From NCBI GenBank assembly GCA_003162255.1, contig PMMJ01000507.1, positions 1 through 9,348 on the forward strand: DNA of 9,348 bases, written 5' to 3'. A program made the translations under genes and the position numbers. Position 1 is the stretch's first letter; every line of letters begins with the position of its first letter. The stretch comes from Acidobacteriaceae bacterium. Lineage in GTDB: Bacteria > Acidobacteriota > Terriglobia > Terriglobales > Acidobacteriaceae. Below, piece by piece: positions 1 through 5,770 of this stretch. The notes below the pieces were generated by a model that had not been told where the DNA came from, searched no databases, and saw nothing but the letters and a program-made list of their open reading frames with translations.

Positions 1-42
1 GCGGGCACGATCGCGGAGATTATTACGTAGCAGTGGTAAAGT

Positions 43-82
43 GCGGAGCTTTGCTCCGCTTGGACGGGCGAGTCGCCCGTCC
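43..82. repeat. Two adjacent perfect hairpins after rplI
   Basis: Two palindromes lie back to back. The first is GCGGAGC (43-49), a 3-nt loop, and GCTCCGC (53-59). The second is GGACGGGCG (62-70), a 3-nt loop, and CGCCCGTCC (74-82). They lie 24 nt beyond the rplI stop codon and could fold in the 3' end of the transcript of the minus-strand block. No run of T follows on the minus strand, so they are not a textbook intrinsic terminator. They may instead protect the 3' end of the mRNA or be a dispersed genomic repeat of the kind common in Acidobacteria. The base pairing is seen directly; the role is inferred. Confidence 0.7.
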
Positions 83-106
83 CCACACGAGCACGGCGAA
101 ACAAAA

Positions 107-565
107 CTATTCTGCCGCTGCTGCTTCTTTGTCGACAACCACCTTCAAGTGTGTGGTCACGTCCTTGTGTAGCTTGATGGGGACGGTGAACTCGCCGACG
201 ATCTTGAGTGGTTCATGCAACTGGATCTTCCGGCGATCGATGTGGAAGCTCTTCTTCTCCAGCGCGTCGGCAATATCGCCGGCGGTGACCGATCCGAACA
301 ACTGATCGGCTTCTCCTGACTTGCGCAGGAACTTCACTTCGAGTCCGTCAAACTGCTTGGCTAGCGCTTCGGCTTCCGTCTTCTCCTTGGCGGATCGGCG
401 CACGGCGGCGGCCTTCATCTGCTCAATGACGGTCTTATTGGCGACAGTGGCCTCAATCGCCAGTTTCTTGGGCAGCAAAAAATTCCGCCCGTATCCCTCC
501 GCGACTTTCACCACCTCACCGCGGCTGCCCAGCTTGGGCACGTCTTCTTTCAGGATGACTTCCAT
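107..565 (-). CDS. rplI: 50S ribosomal protein bL9
   Basis: This 152-residue protein is of normal bL9 length. bL9 binds 23S rRNA near the L1 stalk base and projects from the ribosome, helping to keep reading frame and spacing between translating ribosomes. The N-terminal rRNA-binding domain shows the family signature at residues 13-42 (G-x-x-G-x-x-x-x-V-x-x-GY-x-x-NFL-x-P). A charged Ala/Lys/Glu connecting helix follows (about 43-75), then the C-terminal domain with the FGSVT motif (about 90-94). The tail is a short Ala/Glu run. The ATG at 563-565 is preceded on the minus strand by GGAG (572-575), which supports this start. It is the last gene of the block and lies 153 nt after rpsR, in the order rpsF-rpsR-rplI common to many bacteria. 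No terminator with a T run is visible downstream. Confidence 0.97.
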   Translation of the reverse strand: MEVILKEDVPKLGSRGEVVKVAEGYGRNFLLPKKLAIEATVANKTVIEQMKAAAVRRSAKEKTEAEALAKQFDGLEVKFLRKSGEADQLFGSVTAGDIADALEKKSFHIDRRKIQLHEPLKIVGEFTVPIKLHKDVTTHLKVVVDKEAAAAE

Positions 566-593
566 GGATGACTCCGTTTCGTAAGTAAACTGG

Positions 594-710
594 TCGTTAG
601 TCGCTTGTCGCTTGTCGTTGGTAATTCGTCATTGGTCGTTTGCAAATTCTCCGACAGTCAACAAGCCTTCCTACTGCCGCTGACTGCGAACGACCAACGA
701 CCAACGACGA
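594..710. repeat. Heptad-repeat array between rpsR and rplI
   Basis: Seven consecutive 7-nt units (594-642) fit or nearly fit TCGTTNG, for example TCGTTAG, TCGCTTG twice, and TCGTTGG. About 45 nt later three units of the complementary form follow (687-707: CGAACGA, CCAACGA, CCAACGA), plus a partial CGA. The array therefore starts and ends in opposite orientations and can fold, for example GTCGTTGGT (614-622) with ACCAACGAC (693-701 or 700-708). It nearly fills the 153-nt gap between the two ribosomal protein genes. The same units recur in three other gaps of this window. The function is unknown; it may be a MITE-like or slippage-grown element. Confidence 0.85.
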
Positions 711-718
711 TCTTGAAT

Positions 719-1093
719 TTACTGCGCGCGTCCGGCGAAGGGTAGCAGCGCGATATTGCGCGCCTGCTTGATCGCCCTCGATAGACGGCGCTGGTGCGGT
801 GTGCACACACCGGTCAGGCGTCGCGGAGTGATCTTGCCGCTTTCCGCCACGAATTGCGCGAGCAGACGCACGTCTTTGTAATTGACCGCTTCGATTTTCT
901 CGACGCAGAACTTGCAAACTTTCTTGCGCCGGAAAAACTTACGGCCACCTTCGCGGGGACCGCCAGGGCCTCCGCCGGGACGCGGACCGCGTGGCCCACT
1001 GCGCTCGGGACGATCGCCACCACTACGCTCCGGGCGACTTTCGCCGCCGCTTGCTCCTGCGTGCGCAGTTGGTGCTTTTGTTTCTTCTGCCAT
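719..1093 (-). CDS. rpsR: 30S ribosomal protein bS18 with N-terminal extension
   Basis: bS18 binds the platform of the 30S subunit as a partner of bS6, encoded just upstream. The conserved core lies at about residues 52-124: FFRRKK, then C60-x-x-C63, NYKD (71-74), ITPRRLTG (88-95), and the final arginine-rich helix. C60, C63, C97 and H100 could form a metal site of the kind reported in cysteine-containing S18 forms; metal binding here is inference. At 124 residues it is much longer than the usual 75-90, because of a roughly 50-residue Gly/Pro/Arg/Ser-rich, probably disordered N-terminal extension. The ATG at 1091-1093 has a good ribosome binding site (AGGAG, complement of 1098-1102) 4 nt upstream, so the extension is probably translated. 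Confidence 0.96.
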   Translation of the reverse strand: MAEETKAPTAHAGASGGESRPERSGGDRPERSGPRGPRPGGGPGGPREGGRKFFRRKKVCKFCVEKIEAVNYKDVRLLAQFVAESGKITPRRLTGVCTPHQRRLSRAIKQARNIALLPFAGRAQ

Positions 1094-1144
1094 AGTGCTC
1101 CTGCTTTCTAAAAGTTCTGTTTTGAAAAGGGCTCGGCTTCAAGA

Positions 1145-1169
1145 GCCTGCCCTGAGCGAAGTCGAAGGG
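1145..1169. repeat. Dispersed repeat of the GAAGTCGAAGGG type
   Basis: Positions 1150-1169 read CCCTGAGCGAAGTCGAAGGG, preceded by GCCTG. This is a partial palindrome (CCCT...AGGG at the ends). The same sequence recurs as an interspersed repeat in many unrelated bacterial genomes, including Acidobacteria and Chloroflexi, as I recall from general genome reading; its abundance here cannot be tested. It lies in the 157-nt gap between rpsF and rpsR. No function is claimed. Confidence 0.6.
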
Positions 1170-1193
1170 TTGCCGTAAAGCGCCCGAAAAAAT

Positions 1194-1227
1194 GTGGGCT
1201 TTAGCCCCTGAGGCCGAGGCCTCGCCC
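1194..1227. repeat. GC-rich hairpin cluster between rpsF and rpsR
   Basis: GGGCT (1196-1200), TT and AGCCC (1203-1207) form a tight hairpin. It is followed at once by a GAGGC-GCCTC palindrome (1210-1223, including the perfect 8-mer GAGGCCTC at 1216-1223). Just beyond it, single copies of both heptamer types of this window occur next to the rpsF stop codon: TCGTTAG at 1231-1237 and CAGTTCT at 1242-1248. No T run follows on the minus strand. It may be a dispersed repeat or an mRNA processing or stability element. Confidence 0.55.
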
Positions 1228-1250
1228 CTTTCGTTAGCCCTCAGTTCTAA

Positions 1251-1688
1251 CTAAACCGGCGCCGAGGCCGGTGTTTCCGCCGCGGCTTCCGGTGTCGCCG
1301 GTGCTATCGGCGTTACCGGAGCGGCAGCGGCAGCGGCCGGTTGCGCGCTGACTTTCTTTTTCGCGTCGCGGAGTTTCTTGACCTTGTCGAGTCGCTTCAG
1401 TTCTTCGTCCGTGCGCACGGTGAGAAACTTGATCACCGGCTCGGTCACGCGCAGGCGGCGTTCGACTTCGTGCACGGTGGCGCCCGTGGCTTCAATCAAC
1501 ATCAGCACAAAAATGCCATCATTGAACTTGCCCACCCTGTACGCGAGACGGCGCTTGCCCCATACCTCGCTCTTGGCCGTTCCCCCCGCTGAGGTCACCG
1601 AAGACTCGAGCGTCGAAATCAGCTTGTTCAGATCCTCGTCCACCATGTCGGGCCGGACGATGAACATCAATTCATATTTACGATTCAT
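1251..1688 (-). CDS. rpsF: 30S ribosomal protein bS6
   Basis: bS6 dimerises with bS18 on the 30S platform. The ferredoxin-like core spans residues 1-100. It opens with MNRKYELMFIVRPD and has the WGKRRLAYRV motif in the middle (about 43-52, the family's G-x-R-x-LAY-x-I segment). The V-x-E-x-E-R-R-L/I-R-V segment follows at about 73-82. At 145 residues it is longer than the usual 95-135, because the C-terminus carries an Ala/Pro/Thr-rich tail of roughly 35 residues, probably disordered. The ATG at 1686-1688 is preceded by GGAGA (complement of 1695-1699), a good ribosome binding site. It is upstream of rpsR in the same direction, as expected for the S6-S18 pair. Confidence 0.97.
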   Translation of the reverse strand: MNRKYELMFIVRPDMVDEDLNKLISTLESSVTSAGGTAKSEVWGKRRLAYRVGKFNDGIFVLMLIEATGATVHEVERRLRVTEPVIKFLTVRTDEELKRLDKVKKLRDAKKKVSAQPAAAAAAPVTPIAPATPEAAAETPASAPV

Positions 1689-1723
1689 TCGTTATCTCCA
1701 AACTCTCTTAATACTGTCGCCGG

Positions 1724-1800
1724 TCGTTAGTCGTTAGTCGTTCAGGATTCATCGCTAGCCTGCAATTTGCCAACGACCAAAGACTATCGACCAACGACGA
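1724..1800. repeat. Heptad-repeat array between pth and rpsF
   Basis: Three units TCGTTAG, TCGTTAG, TCGTTCA (1724-1744) are followed after 25 nt by CCAACGA, CCAAAGA, CTATCGA, CCAACGA and a partial CGA (1770-1800). It is the same family and layout (opposite orientations at the two ends) as the array between rpsR and rplI. The junction AATTTGCCAACGACC (1764-1778) is the reverse complement, with one mismatch in 15, of GGTCGTTTGCAAATT at 634-648. The two copies thus share sequence beyond the heptamers and descend from a common element. The array fills most of the 123-nt gap. Confidence 0.85.
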
Positions 1801-1811
1801 TCCACCAACAC

Positions 1812-2393
1812 TCACTCCGCACCGTCATTCTTGCGATTGAACCGGTTCATCGCCGCCGCCGGTCCTTCTTTCAAAATCACCTCAAACGCCTGCACTGCCG
1901 TGTCGAGAATTTCGTCCACAATTTTCTCCTGCGCCTTGCGGAACGGCGTCAGCACATATTTCACGCTGTCCGCGACTTTGCGATCGGGCGCAATTCCCAG
2001 CCGAATTCGCAAAAACTCGTCGGTACCCAGGGCGCCGAGGATGGATTCCATCCCGTTGTGCCCCGCCGAACTCCCCCGCTGCCGTATGCGAATCGTACCC
2101 AGCGGCAGATCTAGCTCGTCGTAAATCACAATCAGATCGCGCGTTACGTCGACCTGATGCTCCGCCACCAACTCCCACACCGAAATCCCACTAAGGTTCA
2201 TGTAGGTTTCCGGCTTGGCCAGGATCACCGGTTCCCCGGCGATCGTGGCCCGCGCAGTCAGCGCGCGGCACTGACGATTCCTGACTTCGATCCCGAGGCC
2301 GTTGGCGATCCGGTCAATCGTCAAGAACCCGAGATTGTGCGGCGTGAACTGGTACTCGATTCCTGGGTTGCCCAAACCGACGATCAGTTTCAC
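1812..2393 (-). CDS. pth: Peptidyl-tRNA hydrolase
   Basis: This 193-residue protein is of normal length. The enzyme hydrolyses the ester bond of peptidyl-tRNAs released prematurely from ribosomes, recycling tRNA in the cytoplasm. The expected active-site residues are visible: the N-terminal VGLGNPG motif with N9, the catalytic histidine H19 in TPHNLGF, N66 in the YMNLSG motif, D92 in YDELDLPLG, and N113 in the GHNG motif. The start codon at 2391-2393 is GTG, not ATG. It begins MKLIVGLGNPG, exactly where the family begins, so the start is well supported, although no strong ribosome binding site precedes it. It lies between rplY and rpsF on the same strand; the ctc-pth pairing is widespread in bacteria. 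Confidence 0.97.
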   Translation of the reverse strand: MKLIVGLGNPGIEYQFTPHNLGFLTIDRIANGLGIEVRNRQCRALTARATIAGEPVILAKPETYMNLSGISVWELVAEHQVDVTRDLIVIYDELDLPLGTIRIRQRGSSAGHNGMESILGALGTDEFLRIRLGIAPDRKVADSVKYVLTPFRKAQEKIVDEILDTAVQAFEVILKEGPAAAMNRFNRKNDGAE

Positions 2394-2424
2394 GCGGATT
2401 CGCTTTTCGCTGTTGGCTCGGTGC

Positions 2425-2461
2425 CCCAGGTTCGCGCCCGTCCTTTGGGTGCTAACCTGGG
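2425..2461. repeat. Long interrupted hairpin between rplY and pth
   Basis: CCCAGGTT (2425-2432) pairs with AACCTGGG (2454-2461). After a 1x1 mismatch, GCGCCC (2434-2439) pairs with GGGTGC (2447-2452, one G-T wobble) around a 7-nt loop. This gives a 14-bp stem in the 102-nt gap between rplY and pth. No T run follows on either strand, so it is more likely a dispersed palindromic repeat or an mRNA processing or stability site than a terminator. It lies about 30 nt upstream of the pth GTG start and could affect pth translation; that is inference. Confidence 0.7.
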
Positions 2462-2495
2462 TGTCGGCTCTTAACTCGAAGCCAGCAGCCAGCAG

Positions 2496-3239
2496 CTATT
2501 TCTTCTCTTTCTTCTCGGACTTTTCAGCCTTCTCAGGCTTCGCCTTACCCTTGGCATCGCCCTCGGCCTCGACTTCACCCTCGGCCTCCTGCTTACCCTT
2601 CTTAATAACTTCAGGTTCAGCCGGAGTTGCCGCCGCTTCCGCCACCACTTCCGGAGCCGCAACCACTTCTTCCTTCACCGTGGTGATGTGCGCGATCATC
2701 TGATCCTCTTCGGTCAGAAATTTCAGCTTCTCGCTGTGCGGCAGATCTTTCACGCGCACTTCCACGCCGAACACCAGGTGGCTGATGTCCACTTCGATGT
2801 TTTTCGGAATGTCGACCGGCAGGCATTCAATTTCGATCGCGCGCAGCAATTGCTCGAGAATGCCGCCCTCCGTCTTCACGCCCTCTGCCTCGCCTTTGAG
2901 TACGACCGGAACGGTAACCGTCAACTTCTTGTCCATCGCGATGCGCTGCAGGTCCACGTGCAGCAGCGTTCCCTTGATCGGCTCGAACTGCCAGTCCACG
3001 ATCATGGCCTTCACCCGATCGCTGTCGAGCGCCAGATCGAAAATCGTGTTGTGCCCGCTCTCCGACCGCAGGATGCGCAGGACCTGCCGCGGATCGACCG
3101 CGACCGAGGCCGCTTCTTTGCCCGCGCCGTATACCACGGCTGGAATCTTTCCACCCGCGCGCACGCGCCGGGCGGCGTTCTTGGTGCCTGCTTCGCGCTT
3201 CTGCGCTTCCAGAATGCTGATATCCGTTGCTGTCGCCAT
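2496..3239 (-). CDS. rplY: 50S ribosomal protein bL25 (CTC form)
   Basis: bL25 binds 5S rRNA in the large subunit. This is the long general-stress (CTC) type. The N-terminal 5S-binding domain (about 5-95) has the RRVRAGGKIPAVVYG motif (24-38) and later the FEPIKGTLLHVDLQ motif (85-98). The C-terminal TL5/CTC beta domain (about 100-190) includes the VKTEGGILEQ segment. At 247 residues it is a little longer than typical CTC proteins, because of a roughly 55-residue tail that is Ala/Glu/Val-rich and then strongly Lys/Glu-rich, ending in a charged run. The ATG at 3237-3239 matches the family start; only a weak purine stretch precedes it. It lies between prs and pth, an arrangement (prs-ctc-pth) common in bacteria. 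Confidence 0.96.
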   Translation of the reverse strand: MATATDISILEAQKREAGTKNAARRVRAGGKIPAVVYGAGKEAASVAVDPRQVLRILRSESGHNTIFDLALDSDRVKAMIVDWQFEPIKGTLLHVDLQRIAMDKKLTVTVPVVLKGEAEGVKTEGGILEQLLRAIEIECLPVDIPKNIEVDISHLVFGVEVRVKDLPHSEKLKFLTEEDQMIAHITTVKEEVVAAPEVVAEAAATPAEPEVIKKGKQEAEGEVEAEGDAKGKAKPEKAEKSEKKEKK

Positions 3240-3268
3240 AATTCCGTTTCCGTCCTTCGTGAAAATCG

Positions 3269-3413
3269 TCGTTGGTAGTTCGCAAACCCTGCGCTAAACA
3301 ATCTGTGAATCTGCTGAAGTTCCGTTCCCTGTTCGTCCTTTGCGGTCCGCAAACCTCCCGCCTCTAGGGCGAAGAACGAACGACCAACGACGAACGACGA
3401 ACGACCAACGACG
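3269..3413. repeat. Heptad-repeat array between prs and rplY
   Basis: TCGTTGG and TAGTTCG (3269-3282) open the element. After about 95 nt, five consecutive units of the complementary form close it (3377-3411: CGAACGA, CCAACGA, CGAACGA twice, CCAACGA). The last unit ends 4 nt before the prs stop codon at 3416-3418. The spacer between the two parts holds CGCAAACC twice (3281-3288 and near 3348) and no convincing gene. It is the same family as the arrays at 594-710, 1724-1800 and 4652-4707. The array and spacer fill nearly all of the 176-nt gap. Confidence 0.85.
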
Positions 3414-3415
3414 TT

Positions 3416-4453
3416 CTAAATAAAAAGTCTGCTGACCGAAGTTTCTTCGTGAATGGACTGAATTGCCCGTCCAATCAGCCCCGCGATCGAAAGCACCTTG
3501 ATCTTCGGGACTTGCTTCGCCGCTTCGGACAGCGGAATGGTGTTGGTTACGACCACCTCGGCGATCGGAGAGTCTACAAGATTTTCCACCGCCGTCCCTG
3601 AAAGTACCGGGTGCGAACAGCACGCATACACGGAACTCGCGCCATTTTCAACGAGCGCCAGCGCCACTTTCACCAGCGTTCCCGCCGTGTCGATGAGGTC
3701 GTCAATGATGAGACAGTTGCGGCCATTGACTTCGCCGATCACGTTCATCACTTCCGCCACGTTCATCTCGACCCGCCGTTTATCCACGATGGCCAGCGCC
3801 GCATCCATCTTCTTTGCGAAAAAGCGCGCGCGCTCCACGCCGCCGGCGTCCGGCGAAACCACCGTCAGGTTCGGCAGGTTCAGCTTCTTGAAGTAATCCA
3901 CCAGCACCGGCGAAGCGAACAGGTGGTCCACCGGAATATTAAAAAATCCCTGCAACTGGGGCGCGTGCAAATCCACCACCAGCGCGCGATCGGCACCCGC
4001 GGTCGTCAGCAGGTCGGCCACTAGCTTCGACGAAATCGGCACCCGCGGCTTATCTTTGCGATCCTGTCTCGCGTAGCCGTAGTACGGAATCACGGCCGTG
4101 ATGCGCCGCGCGGACGCCCGCTTGAGCGCGTCCATCATCAACAGCAGTTCCATCAGGTGCATGTCCACCGGTTGGCAGGTGGGCTGCATCACGAACACAT
4201 CGGCCCCGCGGACGTTTTCCTGGATCTGCACATACGCTTCGCCGTCCTTGAAGCGCGTGACCAGGGCCTGTCCGCGCGTTAGGCCAAGAAAGCTGCAGAC
4301 CTCATCGCAGAGCGCCTCGTTGGCGGTTCCACAGAAGACTTTGAATCGGTCGTCGACCCGGGCACGCTGCGGCTTGCGTTCCGGCTTCTCCTCCGTAGGC
4401 GGCTTTTTTTCCGCCACGGTTTTTTCGGCAGTCGTGGTTGCAACTGTGGCCAT
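3416..4453 (-). CDS. prs: Ribose-phosphate pyrophosphokinase (PRPP synthetase)
   Basis: The enzyme makes 5-phosphoribosyl 1-diphosphate from ribose 5-phosphate and ATP, feeding purine, pyrimidine, NAD, histidine and tryptophan synthesis. Class I motifs are clear: FCGTAN at 40-45, the ATP-binding flexible-loop region VIPYYGYARQDRK (121-133), DLHAPQLQGFF with H163, VVSPDAGGVERA (198-209), and the PRPP-binding loop CLIIDDLIDTAGTL (247-260). Length is 345 residues against about 315 for the family. The extra residues are a roughly 34-residue N-terminal Lys/Glu/Pro/Ala-rich extension before the conserved RFKVFCG start. No methionine occurs between residue 1 and the conserved core, so the ATG at 4451-4453 is the best start, though its ribosome binding site is weak. 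It lies between the tRNA-Gln gene and rplY; ispE-prs proximity is classical. Confidence 0.97.
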   Translation of the reverse strand: MATVATTTAEKTVAEKKPPTEEKPERKPQRARVDDRFKVFCGTANEALCDEVCSFLGLTRGQALVTRFKDGEAYVQIQENVRGADVFVMQPTCQPVDMHLMELLLMMDALKRASARRITAVIPYYGYARQDRKDKPRVPISSKLVADLLTTAGADRALVVDLHAPQLQGFFNIPVDHLFASPVLVDYFKKLNLPNLTVVSPDAGGVERARFFAKKMDAALAIVDKRRVEMNVAEVMNVIGEVNGRNCLIIDDLIDTAGTLVKVALALVENGASSVYACCSHPVLSGTAVENLVDSPIAEVVVTNTIPLSEAAKQVPKIKVLSIAGLIGRAIQSIHEETSVSRLFI

Positions 4454-4458
4454 AGTTT

Positions 4459-4521
4459 CAGTTCTCAGTTCCTGGTTTTCAGTTCTCAGTTTTAGGCTCC
4501 AGTGATCTCAACTGAGAACTG
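4459..4521. repeat. CAGTTCT heptad array in the prs leader
   Basis: Five consecutive 7-nt units run from 4459 to 4493 (CAGTTCT, CAGTTCC, TGGTTTT, CAGTTCT, CAGTTTT). An inverted copy AACTGAGAACTG lies at 4510-4521. CAGTTCTCAGTT (4480-4491, nearly repeated at 4459-4470) is its exact reverse complement, so a 12-bp stem with an 18-nt loop can form. The element fills the gap between tRNA-Gln and the prs start, beginning only 5 nt from the prs ATG. Any transcript entering prs from the tRNA gene carries it in the leader. It shares the 7-nt period of the CNAACGA arrays but has a different unit. Its role is unknown. Confidence 0.85.
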
Positions 4522-4527
4522 GTTATC

Positions 4528-4601
4528 TGGCTGGGCCGCTAGGATTCGAACCTAGACAAAGTGCTCCAAAGGCACTTGACCTACCATTAGTCGACGGCCC
4601 A
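4528..4601 (-). tRNA. tRNA-Gln (anticodon UUG)
   Basis: Read on the minus strand, the acceptor stem TGGGCCG (complement of 4595-4601) pairs with CGGCCCA (complement of 4532-4538). The discriminator is G (4531), and CCA is encoded (complement of 4528-4530). The D arm is GAC...GTC. The anticodon stem AGTGC/GCACT encloses the loop CTTTGGA, giving the anticodon TTG for the codon CAA. The T arm is CTAGG-TTCGAAT-CCTAG. Length is 74 nt including CCA. The gene sits in the same orientation between ispE and prs, so it may be co-transcribed with them and cut out by RNase P and 3' processing. Confidence 0.97.
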
Positions 4602-4651
4602 AAATGCACGATCCATCGGCTGGCCACTAAATCATACCCCAGAACCGAACG

Positions 4652-4707
4652 CCAACGACTGACGACCAACGATTGACGACCAGCCACTAACGACCGGTGA
4701 CCAGCGA
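4652..4707. repeat. Heptad-repeat array running into the 3' end of ispE
   Basis: Eight consecutive 7-nt units run without interruption: CCAACGA (4652-4658), CTGACGA, CCAACGA, TTGACGA, CCAGCCA, CTAACGA (4687-4693), CCGGTGA, CCAGCGA (4701-4707). Each ends in A, and most end in CGA. The last three units lie inside the ispE reading frame on the minus strand. They encode the final residues (SLVTGR), and the CTA at 4687-4689 is the ispE stop codon TAG. Unlike the other three arrays, only one orientation is present. It is the same family as the arrays at 594-710, 1724-1800 and 3269-3413. Confidence 0.85.
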
Positions 4708-5739
4708 CTTCTTCCAGTACTGCTGGCGCGTCAACGTACTGGTCGCCTCCGCCCTCACCCCCTGCTTCCGCAGACGGCTTGCCGCCTTCGCGGCATCGGC
4801 TGGCGACCGGAACAGCCCGTAAAGGGTTGACCCTGACCCGGAGAGCGAAGTGTACCTCGCCCCCGCGCGCTCCAACGCACCTTTTATGTCTCGCAATTCG
4901 GGATATTGAGGAAAGACGACTTTCTCGAAGTCGTTTTCAATCCCGGTACGGACAAGGTCGAGAAGCAAGCTCCCGGCCCGGCTCCCACCTTTTGCAGGAG
5001 CACCGGTGTTGGGTGAACCACTGAGCCACGCCGACAGCGCGCAGCCAACCTCAAACAGTCTATCGGACGCCCCCGGCCGCGTCAATCGCTCACCGTCTGT
5101 GGAGCGAAGCTCGGCAGCCCTTTCCCCCTGGATCAGCGCATCCCATTCGGCAAACGCCTGCGCCGTCGAGACCCCGACTTCCGGCACCGCCACCACCATC
5201 GGCACGGAAGGCAAATCAGGCAGAGGGTAAACCTCCTCGCCGCGCCCTACTCCCAGCGCCGTTCCGCCCACCAGAAACAGCGGCAGATCCGAGCCGACCT
5301 CAGCCGCAATTCGCAGGCGCGTGGGCCCGGACAATTTCTTTTTCAGCGTCCGTGTCTTCTTCAGTACCAGCTCCAGAGCGACCATGGTTGCCACCGCATT
5401 TGAAGACGCCGCGCCTAACCCTCCCTGCACCGGCAGGCGTTTCTCGATTTCGACGCTGACTCTGCCCTTCGCGCCCAGTTCGTCCAGCACGCGTTCGGCC
5501 ATGCGGTAGCAGGTGTTCGACGAATCCAGAGGAACCCGCGGGTCCTTATTCTTGCACGCGATCTCGATTCCACTGCCACGCCCGACGCTCACCCGGATCA
5601 CATCATGCAGCGCAATCGTCTGATAGACCGTGCGCAGATCGTGATATCCGTCCGCGCGCGCGGCCCCGACGTAGAGCCCGAGATTGATCTTCGCAAAAGA
5701 ACGAACCGCGACCGTCATGGAAGGGGAATTGTAAGCCAT
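4687..5739 (-). CDS. ispE: 4-diphosphocytidyl-2-C-methyl-D-erythritol kinase
   Basis: This GHMP-family kinase phosphorylates the 2-hydroxyl of CDP-methylerythritol in the non-mevalonate (MEP) pathway to isoprenoids. Visible motifs are SFAKINLGLYV (14-24, with K17 at the conserved lysine), DGYHDLRTVYQ (30-40), the ATP loop PVQGGLGAASSN (103-114), the catalytic aspartate D151 in GSDLPLFLVGG, and the C-terminal glycine loop SLSGSGSTLYGLF (298-310). At 350 residues it is longer than the usual 280-310. Extra sequence of roughly 45 residues lies between the VST motif and ENDFE (about 200-266), with a Gly/Ser/Pro-rich part. An alternative start is M8 (5716-5718), directly before the conserved TVAVRSFAKIN; neither start has a clear ribosome binding site. 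It lies 31 nt after the PEGA gene. Its C-terminus is encoded by a heptad repeat. Confidence 0.95.
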   Translation of the reverse strand: MAYNSPSMTVAVRSFAKINLGLYVGAARADGYHDLRTVYQTIALHDVIRVSVGRGSGIEIACKNKDPRVPLDSSNTCYRMAERVLDELGAKGRVSVEIEKRLPVQGGLGAASSNAVATMVALELVLKKTRTLKKKLSGPTRLRIAAEVGSDLPLFLVGGTALGVGRGEEVYPLPDLPSVPMVVAVPEVGVSTAQAFAEWDALIQGERAAELRSTDGERLTRPGASDRLFEVGCALSAWLSGSPNTGAPAKGGSRAGSLLLDLVRTGIENDFEKVVFPQYPELRDIKGALERAGARYTSLSGSGSTLYGLFRSPADAAKAASRLRKQGVRAEATSTLTRQQYWKKSLVTGR

Positions 5740-5770
5740 TTACGTGGAGATAGGCGGAGATGAGGTGGCT

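Noticed and set aside
43..82. Intrinsic terminator for rplI
   Set aside because: The hairpins are strong, but no T run follows on the minus strand, so only a repeat or structured element is claimed.
107..565. Plus-strand reading frames opposite the rplI, pth, rplY and prs genes
   Set aside because: They are antisense shadows of well-supported minus-strand genes, with compositionally biased translations and no recognisable family.
594..710. Heptad array as a possible CRISPR or direct-repeat array with spacers
   Set aside because: The units are 7 nt and contiguous with no spacers, and no cas genes are present.
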